The translations under genes were made by a program, and so were the position numbers. The notes below the pieces were generated by a model, which was not told the DNA's origin, searched no databases, and worked only from the letters and a program-made list of their open reading frames with translations. From UBA4416 sp044238845 (GTDB lineage Bacteria > Bacteroidota > Bacteroidia > B-17B0 > Aurantibacillaceae), in the NCBI GenBank assembly GCA_044238845.1, contig JBIICN010000006.1, positions 51,400 to 115,399 of the forward strand: a stretch of DNA of 64,000 bases, given 5' to 3'. Below, piece after piece: positions 52,666-62,224 of this stretch; the first letter of the stretch is position 1, and the number at the start of each line of letters is the position of its first letter.

Positions 52666-55521
52666 ATGGAAGACGAACAAATAGAAGTAATTGGTGCTCG
52701 TGCCCATAACTTAAAAGATATATCTCTTAATATTCCCCGAAATCAATTAGTAGTCCTGACTGGCTTAAGTGGCAGTGGTAAATCATCGTTAGCATTTGAT
52801 ACTATTTATGCAGAAGGTCAACGTCGTTACATCGAAAGCTTTTCGAGTTATGCTCGTCAGTTTTTAGGTAATATGGAACGTCCTGATGTCGATAAAATCT
52901 CAGGTTTAAGTCCTGTTATTTCTATCGAACAAAAAACGGTTAACAAAAATCCTCGTTCAACAGTTGGAACAATAACTGAGATTTATGATTTCTTACGTTT
53001 ACTATTTGCTCGTTCTGGTGAAGCATACTCCTATGTGACCGGAGAAAAAATGGTTCGTTACAGTGATGACCAAATCATTGATTTAATATTAGAAAAATAT
53101 AAAGACAAAAAAATCAATCTTCTAGCACCGGTGGTTAAAGGTCGTAAAGGTCATTACCGCGAGTTATTTGAAGATGTTCGTAAAAAAGGTTTTAATAAAG
53201 TTCGTATTGATGGAGCAATTGTAGATATTACTCCTAAAATGCAAGTGGATCGTTACAAGATTCATGATATTGAAATTGTGATTGACAGACTAGAAATTAC
53301 TAAAGATATTAAGCCTCGTTTATACCAATCTTTACAAACAGCTATGAAGCAAGGTAAAGGAACCATTATGCTATTAGAGCATGAAGAAGAAAATCCAAAA
53401 GCAAAAAAGAAAACTTCTTCCTCTTTTGGATTTGGGAAAGTACAATTTTTCTCTCGTTCATTAATGTGTCCAACTTCAGGCATCTCTTATGATGAACCTG
53501 CTCCTAATTTATTTTCGTTTAACTCGCCTTATGGCGCTTGTCCACATTGTAATGGTTTAGGTGTAGTATCAGAAGTTGACATTAGCAAAATTGTTCCTAA
53601 TCAAAAACTATCTATTCGAAAGGGTGCGATTGCTCCTCTTGGTCCATCTAAAGGTATTTGGGTATTTAAGCAAATTGAAGCCATTGGCGAAAAATATAAA
53701 TTCAATTTAGATACACCTTTTGAAGATATTCCTGAAGAAGCCGTTAATATTTTATTAAACGGAACCGAAGAATTATTTACCATTAAGTCAGATACAAGTG
53801 CAAATGGCTACAGTTCTGCATTTGATGGTATTGCCACTCATATTTCTCGTCAGGCTGAAGAAGATCCTTCGCCAGCGATGCTACGTTGGGTAGAAGGTTT
53901 TACCAATAAAATTAATTGTTCGGTTTGTGAAGGAACTCGTTTAAAAAAAGAAGCACTGTATTTTAAAATTGATGATAAAAATATTGCCGAGCTTTCTGAA
54001 ATGGACATCAATATTTTAGGCGATTGGTTTAAGGGAATAGAAAAGCGCTTAAGTAAATCGCAAAACGTAATTGCTAAAGAAGTTCTCAAAGAAATCAGAA
54101 CTCGTATTGGATTTTTATTGGAAGTTGGTTTAGATTACGTGACATTGAATCGTTCGTCAAAAACCTTAAGTGGTGGCGAAGCACAACGTATTCGTTTAGC
54201 AACACAAATTGGTTCTCAATTAGTAGGTGTGTTATATATTTTAGATGAGCCAAGTATTGGTTTGCATCAGAGAGATAATATGCGTTTAATTGAAGCTCTA
54301 AAGAACTTACGTGACGTTGGTAATAGCGTTTTGGTTGTTGAACACGACAAAGATATGATTATCGAATCTGACTATGTAATTGATATTGGCCCTGGTGCTG
54401 GTGTGCATGGCGGACGTGTAGTGGCTGCTGCTAAACCAAAAGACATGTTGAAATTTAATACTGTTACAGCCGAATATATTACTGGCAAACGGAGTATTGA
54501 AGTTCCAAAAACACGCCGAAAAGGAAACGGAAAAAAATTAGTTTTAAAAGGATGCACTGGTCACAATTTAAAAAACATAAGCGTAGAAATTCCTTTAGGA
54601 AAATTTATTTGTGTGACGGGTGTGAGTGGTAGCGGAAAATCAAGTTTGATTAACGAAACGCTATATCCAATTTTAAGTAATCATTTTTATAATTCTGAGA
54701 AGCGTCCCCTACCCTACAAATCATTTACAGGGATAGAACACATAGATAAAGTCATAGACATTGATCAGTCTCCTATTGGACGAACACCGCGAAGTAATCC
54801 TGCAACATATACCAATGTATTTTCTGATATTAGAACCTTATTTTCTGAATTACCTGAAGCAAAAATAAGAGGTTACAAACCTGGTCGTTTTTCATTTAAC
54901 GTGAAAGGTGGCCGTTGCGAAACTTGTGGTGGCGCTGGTGTAAAAACGATAGAAATGAATTTCTTACCTGATGTGTATGTGAATTGTGATGAATGTAACG
55001 GAAGAAGATATAATAGAGAAACATGCGAAATTCGTTACAAAGGAAAATCCATTAGTGATGTGTTAAACATGACAATCGACCAAGCTTGTGAGTTTTTTGA
55101 AAATCTCCCAAACATTTATCGTCAAATAAAAACCTTACAAGATGTTGGGTTAGGATACATAACATTGGGCCAACAGGCAACCACCTTAAGCGGCGGCGAA
55201 GCACAGCGCGTGAAACTATCTACCGAATTAAGTAAACGTGATACTGGTAACACATTATACATTTTAGATGAACCAACAACAGGTTTACACTTTGAAGACA
55301 TTCGTATTTTACTAGGTGTATTAAATCGTTTGGTAGAAAGCGGTAATACGGTATTAGTCATTGAACATAATATGGACATCATTAAAGTGGCCGATTACTT
55401 AATTGATGTTGGTATGGAAGGTGGCAAAGGCGGTGGAGAAATATTATTTACAGGTACTCCTGAAGAACTTGTAAAATCTAAAAAAGGATATACGGCACCA
55501 TTTTTGAAAAAAGAATTGTGA
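52666..55521 (+). CDS. uvrA: Excinuclease ABC subunit A
   Basis: 951 residues, normal length. UvrA is the damage-sensing ATPase of nucleotide excision repair. Two ABC modules are present: Walker A GLSGSGKSSLA near residue 33 and GVSGSGKSSLI near 650, and signatures LSGGEAQRI and LSGGEAQRVKL. Zinc-binding CxxC pairs (CPHCNG, CETCGG, CDECNG) are intact. The gap before it (52578-52665) is a short AAAGAGAC-rich low-complexity stretch. No SOS-type box is recognised. Confidence 0.97.
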   Translation: MEDEQIEVIGARAHNLKDISLNIPRNQLVVLTGLSGSGKSSLAFDTIYAEGQRRYIESFSSYARQFLGNMERPDVDKISGLSPVISIEQKTVNKNPRSTVGTITEIYDFLRLLFARSGEAYSYVTGEKMVRYSDDQIIDLILEKYKDKKINLLAPVVKGRKGHYRELFEDVRKKGFNKVRIDGAIVDITPKMQVDRYKIHDIEIVIDRLEITKDIKPRLYQSLQTAMKQGKGTIMLLEHEEENPKAKKKTSSSFGFGKVQFFSRSLMCPTSGISYDEPAPNLFSFNSPYGACPHCNGLGVVSEVDISKIVPNQKLSIRKGAIAPLGPSKGIWVFKQIEAIGEKYKFNLDTPFEDIPEEAVNILLNGTEELFTIKSDTSANGYSSAFDGIATHISRQAEEDPSPAMLRWVEGFTNKINCSVCEGTRLKKEALYFKIDDKNIAELSEMDINILGDWFKGIEKRLSKSQNVIAKEVLKEIRTRIGFLLEVGLDYVTLNRSSKTLSGGEAQRIRLATQIGSQLVGVLYILDEPSIGLHQRDNMRLIEALKNLRDVGNSVLVVEHDKDMIIESDYVIDIGPGAGVHGGRVVAAAKPKDMLKFNTVTAEYITGKRSIEVPKTRRKGNGKKLVLKGCTGHNLKNISVEIPLGKFICVTGVSGSGKSSLINETLYPILSNHFYNSEKRPLPYKSFTGIEHIDKVIDIDQSPIGRTPRSNPATYTNVFSDIRTLFSELPEAKIRGYKPGRFSFNVKGGRCETCGGAGVKTIEMNFLPDVYVNCDECNGRRYNRETCEIRYKGKSISDVLNMTIDQACEFFENLPNIYRQIKTLQDVGLGYITLGQQATTLSGGEAQRVKLSTELSKRDTGNTLYILDEPTTGLHFEDIRILLGVLNRLVESGNTVLVIEHNMDIIKVADYLIDVGMEGGKGGGEILFTGTPEELVKSKKGYTAPFLKKEL

Positions 55522-55529
55522 AAATTTAT

Positions 55530-55553
55530 GTCAGTTGGAGTGTAGTCGAGAAC
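55530..55553 (+). repeat. Hairpin repeat family 1, copy after uvrA
   Basis: Begins GTCAGTTGGAG, ends GTCGAGAAC; stem GTT/AAC. It is followed within 15 bases by a word of repeat family 3. Confidence 0.75.
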
Positions 55554-55563
55554 AATAATTAAA

Positions 55564-55582
55564 CCTAGATTCGTATATTCGT
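55564..55582 (+). repeat. Repeat family 3 word
   Basis: CCTAGATTCGTATATTCGT recurs at 56397 with one change, and its inverse at 56347-56383. Confidence 0.55.
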
Positions 55583-55630
55583 TTAACATTATAACAACTC
55601 ATTAAATCAACTATTCAATAATTAAAATAT

Positions 55631-56344
55631 ATGACCCACGATAAAGAAGAAAAAATCAGAAGAGCATTTGCAACAAAAGAATCAAGAGAAGTAATGGCTT
55701 CTGATAGCTGGAAGATTTTTAAAATCATGAGTGAATTTGTGAATGGCTTTGAAAGAATGCAACAAATTGGTCCCTGTGTTTCTATTTTTGGTTCTGCTAG
55801 GACAAAACCTGAAAATAAATATTATCAGTTAGCAGAAGAAATAGCTTTTAAACTAACGCAAGAAGGTTATGGAGTGATTACTGGTGGCGGACCAGGAATT
55901 ATGGAAGCTGCCAACAAAGGAGCAAAACGTGGTGGTGGAAACTCAGTAGGTTTAAATATTAATTTACCATTTGAACAAAAACCAAACGATTATATTGACA
56001 GAGATAAAAGCATTGACTTTAATTATTTCTTTGTTCGTAAAACCGTTTTTTTAAAATACTCTCAAGGATTTATTGGTATGCCAGGTGGTTTTGGTACGAT
56101 TGACGAATTATTTGAATCCTTAACTTTAGTACAAACCAACAAGATAGCGGAATTCCCAGTAGTATTAGTAGGTAAAGAATATTGGGAAGGATTAATTGAT
56201 TGGATAAAAAAAACAATGTTACATGAAGAACATAATATTAATGAATCTGATTTAGATTTATTTAAAATTGTTGATACTGCTGATGAAGCCGTAAAACACA
56301 TTGTAGATTTCTATAGCAAATACATGTTAAAACCAAATTTCTAA
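55631..56344 (+). CDS. LOG-family nucleotide-binding protein
   Basis: 237 residues with a Rossmann-like fold. GGGPGIMEAANKGA and the active-site motif PGGFGTIDELFE are the LOG signatures; a conserved SIFGSART begins the domain. Plant LOG and several bacterial members hydrolyse nucleoside 5'-monophosphates with release of the base. The older label lysine decarboxylase is wrong for this family. The physiological substrate here is unknown. Confidence 0.85.
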   Translation: MTHDKEEKIRRAFATKESREVMASDSWKIFKIMSEFVNGFERMQQIGPCVSIFGSARTKPENKYYQLAEEIAFKLTQEGYGVITGGGPGIMEAANKGAKRGGGNSVGLNINLPFEQKPNDYIDRDKSIDFNYFFVRKTVFLKYSQGFIGMPGGFGTIDELFESLTLVQTNKIAEFPVVLVGKEYWEGLIDWIKKTMLHEEHNINESDLDLFKIVDTADEAVKHIVDFYSKYMLKPNF

Positions 56345-56346
56345 TT

Positions 56347-56429
56347 TGAATACGAATAAGTACGAATATACCAATCTAGGTTTCAAACTTAACTTACCTA
56401 GATTCGTACATTCGTATTAAATTCGTAAT
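56347..56429. repeat. Large imperfect inverted repeat (family 3)
   Basis: The minus-strand arm 56347-56383 and the plus-strand arm 56396-56429 share ACCTAGATT, GTA-ATTCGTA and TATTCGTA words. It fills the gap between the LOG gene and the dehydrogenase gene and can form a long hairpin. Confidence 0.65.
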
Positions 56430-56452
56430 TATAACTTTTAAAACTATCATTA

Positions 56453-57223
56453 ATGAAAACAATCTTAATTACAGGAAGCACAAGCGGTATCGGACTAGGT
56501 ATTGCTATTGAATTTGCAAAAACAAAACAATACAATATTGTATTTAATGGTTTAGAAACCAACGGACAAGAAATTGCAGATGGTGTTGCCAAACAATATG
56601 GTATTGAAGTGATGTATAGCAATGCAAACATGTTGCAACCTGCTGAGTTAAGACAAATGGTAGCGGATGCCGTTACAAAATTTGGTAAAATAGATGTACT
56701 TGTAAATAATGCAGGAATTCAATTTGTATCACCTATCGAAGATTTTCCAGAAGAAAAATGGGATGCAATCATTGGCATTAACTTAACTTCTGCTTTTCAT
56801 TTAACTAAAGCCGTTTGGAAAGGAATGAAAGAGCGTAAATTTGGACGTGTGATTAATATTGCTTCTGCACATGGTTTAGTTGCTTCTGAGTTCAAGAGTG
56901 CATACATCGCCAGTAAACATGGTATTGTCGGTTTCACAAAAACAATTGCCTTAGAAGGTGCTCCATTTGGAATTACAGCCAATGCTATTTGCCCTGGTTA
57001 TGTTAAAACACCATTAGTAGAAAAACAAATTGCTGATCAAGCCAAAGCACATGATATGAGCGAAGCGGATGTTGTGAATAAAGTGATGCTGTATAAACAA
57101 GCAGTCAAAGAATTTGTAAGCTTAGAAGAATTAGGTCAACTAGCTGTTTTCCTAGCTTCGGATGTGGCTAAAACTATGACAGGAACCGCTTTACCAGTGG
57201 ATGGTGGCTGGAATGCTCAATAA
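56453..57223 (+). CDS. bdhA: 3-hydroxybutyrate dehydrogenase (short-chain dehydrogenase)
   Basis: 256 residues. The NAD-binding loop is TGSTSGIGLGIA; the catalytic set is Ser138, Tyr151 and Lys155 (YIASK). NNAGIQFVSPIEDFPEEKWD, ICPGYVKTPLV with the long flap QIADQAKAH, and the ending VDGGWNAQ are typical of 3-hydroxybutyrate dehydrogenases. It oxidises 3-hydroxybutyrate to acetoacetate. It converges on folP with a five-base gap. Confidence 0.9.
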   Translation: MKTILITGSTSGIGLGIAIEFAKTKQYNIVFNGLETNGQEIADGVAKQYGIEVMYSNANMLQPAELRQMVADAVTKFGKIDVLVNNAGIQFVSPIEDFPEEKWDAIIGINLTSAFHLTKAVWKGMKERKFGRVINIASAHGLVASEFKSAYIASKHGIVGFTKTIALEGAPFGITANAICPGYVKTPLVEKQIADQAKAHDMSEADVVNKVMLYKQAVKEFVSLEELGQLAVFLASDVAKTMTGTALPVDGGWNAQ

Positions 57224-57228
57224 AAATT

Positions 57229-58065
57229 TTATTTAACTGCTTTATAAAACTCAAACAAGTCAACGGCTTGTTTGGCTTCTTTTACATCGTGAACACGTAA
57301 AATGTTAGCGCCATTTTGAAGTGCAATTGTATTTAGGACAGTTGTACCATTTAAGGCCGTTACTGGTGAGGTATGAATTACTTTATTGATCATGGATTTA
57401 CGAGAAAGTCCCGCTAAAATCGGGAAACCAAATTCTGTGAAATCATGTAAGTGTTTTAGTAATTCGTAATTATGTTCTACTGTTTTACCAAAACCAAAGC
57501 CGACATCTATAATCAATTTTTCAAATCCTTTGCTTTGGCAATCGGCAATTTTTGAATTATAAAAATCTCCTAATTCTTTTACAACATTTTCGTAAGTAGG
57601 ATTTAGCTGCATATTTTGGGGTGTGCCTTGCATATGCATTAATACATAAGCAATTTGATGCTTAGCCACTACATCAATCATTTTTGAGTCTAATTCTCCG
57701 CCCGAAATATCATTAATGATATCCGCACCCAAATCAATAGCAAATTCAGCAACTTCAGATAAATAGGTATCAATCGAAATCAACATTTTTGGAAACTCCT
57801 TACGTAACTTCGTTAATGGCTCCCTTAATCTAACAATCTCATCTTTTACCGAAATAGATGGTGCTTTAGGGCGAGACGAAGCTGCTCCAATATCAATAAT
57901 AGTAGCACCTTCATGAATTTTCATTTCGGCGTCTTTAATGATATCAGTAACCGACGAAAACTTGCCACCATCGTAAAAACTATCTGGCGTAATATTAATA
58001 ATAGCCATCACCTGAGCTTTTTCGAAGCTCAATTGTTTGCCATTTGTTAAATACCTTTTAGTCAT
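57229..58065 (-). CDS. folP: Dihydropteroate synthase
   Basis: 278 residues from the ATG at 58065; a GTG at 58086 would add seven. TIM barrel with VMAIINITPDSFYDGG (pterin loop), GATIIDIGAASSRP, INDISGGE, VLMHMQGTPQ and the terminal IVRVHDV-type segment (ILRVHDVKEA). It joins p-aminobenzoate to the pterin diphosphate in folate synthesis and is the sulfonamide target. It is transcribed divergently from the DUF1599 gene. Confidence 0.95.
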   Translation of the reverse strand: MTKRYLTNGKQLSFEKAQVMAIINITPDSFYDGGKFSSVTDIIKDAEMKIHEGATIIDIGAASSRPKAPSISVKDEIVRLREPLTKLRKEFPKMLISIDTYLSEVAEFAIDLGADIINDISGGELDSKMIDVVAKHQIAYVLMHMQGTPQNMQLNPTYENVVKELGDFYNSKIADCQSKGFEKLIIDVGFGFGKTVEHNYELLKHLHDFTEFGFPILAGLSRKSMINKVIHTSPVTALNGTTVLNTIALQNGANILRVHDVKEAKQAVDLFEFYKAVK

Positions 58066-58164
58066 TTTAGTTAAATTAGCGTTCACTAGTTATCTATATT
58101 AAGTTCAAGGTAATAATAATATTTCATAATTAGTAAAATTTAGACAAACAACAGAATTTATAAA

Positions 58165-58701
58165 ATGAATACAACATCTTCTCAATACGACGCAGCTATT
58201 AAATTATGCAAAGATTTGTTTTTAAAGAAAATGAAAGATTATGGCACAGCTTGGCGCAACTTACGACCTACCTCGCTTACTGACCAAATTTTCATTAAAG
58301 CGCAACGCATTAAAAGTATTGAAGAAAAAGGTACCCAAAAGGTTTTAGACGATATTACAGGCGAATATATTGGCATTATTAATTACTGCATTATTTCTTT
58401 AATTCAGTTAGAATTAAAAGACGATGCACGATTAGAATTACCTTACGAAGAAGTAGAACAACTATACAATAAATACGCTACTCAAACCAAACAATTGATG
58501 GAAGACAAAAACCATGATTACGGTGAGGCTTGGCGTGATATGCGTATTAGCTCTCTTACGGATTTAATTTTAATGAAAATCTTCCGCGTCAAGCAAATTG
58601 AAGATAATAAAGGTCAAACCATAGTAAGCGAAGGTGTTGATGCTAATTATATGGATATGTTGAATTACTCTGTGTTTGCTTTGATTAAGTTGAAGGGCTA
58701 A
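58165..58701 (+). CDS. DUF1599 protein with two tandem domains
   Basis: 178 residues made of two similar halves: KMKDYGTAWRNLRPTSLTDQ near residue 22 and KNHDYGEAWRDMRISSLTDL near 113, each followed by a RVKQIEDNKG-like or RIKSIEEKGT block. This is the DUF1599 family (also called nucleotide modification associated domain 1). Its exact function is not known. It overlaps the next gene at TAATG. Confidence 0.85.
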   Translation: MNTTSSQYDAAIKLCKDLFLKKMKDYGTAWRNLRPTSLTDQIFIKAQRIKSIEEKGTQKVLDDITGEYIGIINYCIISLIQLELKDDARLELPYEEVEQLYNKYATQTKQLMEDKNHDYGEAWRDMRISSLTDLILMKIFRVKQIEDNKGQTIVSEGVDANYMDMLNYSVFALIKLKG

Positions 58702-59399
58702 TGCTAAATTTATCTCTTGTTGAGAATCAGATTTACTCTGTTACAAATTTTCAAGACTTTATTTCCACACCTTTTCAAGGTGATATTAATGCCATGTGTT
58801 GGTCTCGCAACTTGGTTGGAGATTTTTCTGAGATTATAAAAAAAGCAGAAACTCAAGAAATCATCACAGTGCTTGATGCAGAAGACCTTCTAAAACTTGA
58901 GTTGAGTGAACAAGGTCAATTGGCCCTTGAAATTATTTTAAATGATTATCATTTATTAAAAGAACATGGAGCCTCGCCTACTTTAAATATCATCAAGTAT
59001 TATGAGCGAGATGAAGATCATCCATTTTTTCCTACCGATGTGTATTCCTTTCACGTCGATCGTTCGCCTATTCCAACTCAAACCATTTTATGTACCTATT
59101 ACGGAGAGTCGAGTGATATTTTACCCAATTCACAAGCTGTACAAAAAATACTAGTCCCCGAAATACGAGAAGAATTAAAGAAACAATTTAAAGGTACAGA
59201 TAAAGAATTTGAATCGTATTTAATTGATAATTTCTTTGATTTGCACTATCAAGCTAAACCTGATGCACAGATTATTAATTTAGGTCTTGGTCACTTATGG
59301 CGCTTAGCGGTTGACCATCCCGAAAGTAAAACACTTCCATGTATTCACAGAGCACCAAAAGAAAAAACTGGAGAGAGCAGATTATTGTTGATCTGTTAA
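58701..59399 (+). CDS. DUF1826-like protein with oxygenase-like His/Asp pattern
   Basis: 232 residues. SFHVD (His118, Asp120), a TILCTYYGESSDILPN block, IHRAPK (His216) and SRLLLIC (Arg227) match the DUF1826 pattern. The order HxD, about 96 residues, His, 11 residues, Arg is that of Fe(II)/2-oxoglutarate oxygenases; this link is my inference. No signal peptide or membrane segment is present. Translation is coupled to DUF1599. Confidence 0.65.
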   Translation: MLNLSLVENQIYSVTNFQDFISTPFQGDINAMCWSRNLVGDFSEIIKKAETQEIITVLDAEDLLKLELSEQGQLALEIILNDYHLLKEHGASPTLNIIKYYERDEDHPFFPTDVYSFHVDRSPIPTQTILCTYYGESSDILPNSQAVQKILVPEIREELKKQFKGTDKEFESYLIDNFFDLHYQAKPDAQIINLGLGHLWRLAVDHPESKTLPCIHRAPKEKTGESRLLLIC

Positions 59400-59417
59400 A
59401 GGTTACGGTTAACCCAA

Positions 59418-61064
59418 TTACAACTCCACCACCTTATCTGCATAACGTAAAGCAGAATCTCGATGACTAATAATGATAGAGGTTTTATCTTTCATAATTG
59501 ATTTCAAATTATTTAAAATCAATTCTTCCGTTTCTACATCCACAGCAGATAAGCAATCATCAAATATTAATATTTGAGGTTTAGAAATAATCGCTCGTGC
59601 AATGGAGATTCGTTGTTTTTGTCCGCCCGACAAAGTAATGCCACGTTCACCGACTATAGTATCAAATCCTTCAGGAAAAGCCATGATATTATCATAAACG
59701 CCAGCATCTTTAGCAGCTTGTATAATTTCGGCTTCGGTATAATCATGTCCTGTAGAAAAAGCAATATTGTTTCTAATGGTATCCGAAAACAAAAACACTT
59801 CTTGAGGCACGTAACCAATACTTTTTCTTAATTCAAACAAATCGTATTTTTTAATAGGAAGATTATCTATTAATAGGTCGCCAGAAGTTGTATCGTATAA
59901 ACGAGTGACTAAATTAGCCAGAGTTGATTTTCCTGCTCCTATTTGCCCTTTAATACCAATGGTTTTACCTTTTTCAATTTTTAAATTAAAATTCTTAAGT
60001 GCTTCAATTTTACTATCGTCGTAAATAAATCCTACATTTTTAAATTCAATCTCACCTTCATTTTTTTGTTTTACTTCGGGCGTATTGACGATGGTAGATT
60101 TCGTTTTCAGGAACTCATTAATACGTGTTTGCGAAGCTGATGCACGCTGAATTAAAGAAGTTACCCAGCCCAAAGAAGCAAAAGGCCAAGTTAATTTATA
60201 CACATATAAAATAAACTCAGTAATATTTCCTGGTTCGATGGTTTTGTTAATGACTAAATGTCCGCCATACCAAACCGTAGCAATAACACTCACTCCAATC
60301 ATCAATACTAAAACTGGTTGAAAAAAAGCTTCAACAATAGCTAAACGTAAATTTTGTTTTTTAAAATTGGTATTTAAATTCGCTAATTCATTGATATAAT
60401 GTTTTTCGCGAGCATAAGCTTTAATGACTCTTATCGCCGAAAAGGTCTCTTGAGCATGAGAAGTGAGCTTTGATAATTCTTGTTGAACAACCGTACTGCG
60501 TTTATTAATTAAATCAGAAACCTTATAAATAACAAAAGATAATAAAGGCAAAGGCGCAAATACCAATAAAGTTAATTGCCAATTAATCTTTAACATAAAT
60601 GCCAAAACAATCATCACCGTAGAAAATGTATTAATCAAATACATAATAGCAGGACCAGTGTACATTCGCACTTTACTAACATCTTCGCTAATGCGATTCA
60701 TTAAATCACCCGTACTATTATTTTTATAAAAGGTAGCATCTAACGTTTGATAATGAGTGTACAATTCATTCTTTTGATCAAACTCAATATGGCGACTCAT
60801 CACAATAATAGTTTGACGCATCAAAAACAAAAAGAATCCACTCGTTAAAGCTAAGCCTAACAAGGTTAAACCAAATACAATAAATTTAGTAGAATCAACG
60901 GCTTTATGATGAGCTATTAAATCAACAATTTCGTTGGTCGCATTTCTTACAACGACGCCTTGGTAAATAGAAAAAATAGTGGACAATACAACAAATAATG
61001 CACCCATTAACAAACGCCATTTGTATTTTACAAAGTAAGCGTTTATGGTTTTGAGTGATTTCAT
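59418..61064 (-). CDS. ABC exporter (MsbA/multidrug type), fused membrane and ATPase domains
   Basis: 548 residues. Six membrane helices (about 15-300) are followed by the ATPase domain: Walker A GQIGAGKST, Q-loop YVPQEVFLFSD, signature LSGGQKQRISIARA, Walker B ILIFDDCLS and the switch His in IISHRDS. It forms a homo- or heterodimer exporting lipids, drugs or peptides. The Asp in DDCLS where many have the catalytic Glu (DEATS) suggests a degenerate site, as in one half of heterodimeric exporters, but no partner gene is adjacent. Confidence 0.9.
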   Translation of the reverse strand: MKSLKTINAYFVKYKWRLLMGALFVVLSTIFSIYQGVVVRNATNEIVDLIAHHKAVDSTKFIVFGLTLLGLALTSGFFLFLMRQTIIVMSRHIEFDQKNELYTHYQTLDATFYKNNSTGDLMNRISEDVSKVRMYTGPAIMYLINTFSTVMIVLAFMLKINWQLTLLVFAPLPLLSFVIYKVSDLINKRSTVVQQELSKLTSHAQETFSAIRVIKAYAREKHYINELANLNTNFKKQNLRLAIVEAFFQPVLVLMIGVSVIATVWYGGHLVINKTIEPGNITEFILYVYKLTWPFASLGWVTSLIQRASASQTRINEFLKTKSTIVNTPEVKQKNEGEIEFKNVGFIYDDSKIEALKNFNLKIEKGKTIGIKGQIGAGKSTLANLVTRLYDTTSGDLLIDNLPIKKYDLFELRKSIGYVPQEVFLFSDTIRNNIAFSTGHDYTEAEIIQAAKDAGVYDNIMAFPEGFDTIVGERGITLSGGQKQRISIARAIISKPQILIFDDCLSAVDVETEELILNNLKSIMKDKTSIIISHRDSALRYADKVVEL

Positions 61065-61124
61065 TTTTTTGAAGAGACTAAAGGGAAGGAAGAGATTAAA
61101 GGGATAAAAGATACTTCTAATTTG

Positions 61125-61187
61125 TCACACTGAGCGGAGTCGAAGTGCGAGAATTAGACAAGCATCTCGACTTTGCTCGATGTGACA
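61125..61187. repeat. Convergent pair of hairpin repeat family 1
   Basis: Plus copy 61125-61148 is identical in its 24-base core to the copy at 3943; minus copy 61164-61187 reads GTCACATC...GAGATG. TCTAATT before and AATTAGA after the plus copy extend its stem. The pair fills the gap between the arginase and ABC exporter genes. Confidence 0.85.
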
Positions 61188-61202
61188 GTAAAAGATAATA
61201 TC

Positions 61203-62156
61203 TTAAAAATCGTTGTTTAATTGGTTAGTTGCTTTTTGTAAAATCTCGAAAGCATTTTCGGCCATTAAATTTTCTTTATCAAGCGTTGGGTTAATTTCTA
61301 CCATTTCAAAACACACAATTTTTTTAGAACGCATGATGTAGTAAATTAAATTTCCCGCTTCTTTTTCTGTAATACCGTTTGGCACTGGAGTTCCTGTTCC
61401 ACTGCTGATACGGCTATCCATACTATCCACATCAAAACTAACATAAATTAAATCACAGTGATCTAAATAGTTTAATGATTCAATGGCCACACGTTCAACG
61501 GCTTTCTTACGAATTTCTTGTAAGTTAAACACTCGAACTTTGTTCTTTTTAATTAAAAATTCTTCTTGTGGTTCAAAATCACGAAGTGCAATGTAAACCA
61601 AATCATTGTAATTAATTTTTGGAGAAATTCCTCCTAAGGCTTTTAATTTTTCCCAGTATTCAATCGTTTCATCATCTGGTTTATTTTGCTGACGCTCTTT
61701 ATTATCTTCACCTAACACACAAGCAATTGGCATACCATGCATATTTCCACTTGGCGTGGTATAGGGAGTATGTAAATCGGCATGCGCATCAATCCAAATA
61801 ACACCAATGCGTTTATTTGGATAAGCCATTTTAATACCAGAAATAGTTCCTAATGCAGAACTATGATCACCAGCTAAAACAATAGGCACCTCTTCTTTTA
61901 ATAAAGTCTTTTTTATTTCATTAGCCAAACGATCGTTTAAAGCATAAATACCTTTCACGCGTTTTGCATAATCGTTAACAACGGGTTCTAATAATAAATG
62001 GTTTTCGTTTTGAACTTCAACAGCTTTGAATTTTTTGAAAAAGTTACTTCCAAAATCTAAGGCTGCAATTTTTATAGCATCCACACCCATACTCGCACCA
62101 CGAGTACCTGCTCCTATTTCACTTTTTACTTCAATTAATTTAATTGGCTTTATCAT
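61203..62156 (-). CDS. rocF: Arginase/ureohydrolase family enzyme
   Basis: 317 residues. The two-manganese site is formed by His98 (GDHSS), Asp123-x-His125-x-Asp127 (DAHAD) and the late SFDVDSMD; GTGTPVPNG is the substrate loop of arginases. Arginase splits arginine to ornithine and urea; agmatinase or formiminoglutamase cannot be fully excluded. It is upstream of the ABC exporter on the same strand, separated by repeats. Confidence 0.85.
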   Translation of the reverse strand: MIKPIKLIEVKSEIGAGTRGASMGVDAIKIAALDFGSNFFKKFKAVEVQNENHLLLEPVVNDYAKRVKGIYALNDRLANEIKKTLLKEEVPIVLAGDHSSALGTISGIKMAYPNKRIGVIWIDAHADLHTPYTTPSGNMHGMPIACVLGEDNKERQQNKPDDETIEYWEKLKALGGISPKINYNDLVYIALRDFEPQEEFLIKKNKVRVFNLQEIRKKAVERVAIESLNYLDHCDLIYVSFDVDSMDSRISSGTGTPVPNGITEKEAGNLIYYIMRSKKIVCFEMVEINPTLDKENLMAENAFEILQKATNQLNNDF

Positions 62157-62224
62157 AATATCTATTTTAAAGAGATGTAAAGATACAAATCATTAACGAG
62201 ATAGAAAATTATAAAATAGCCCAA

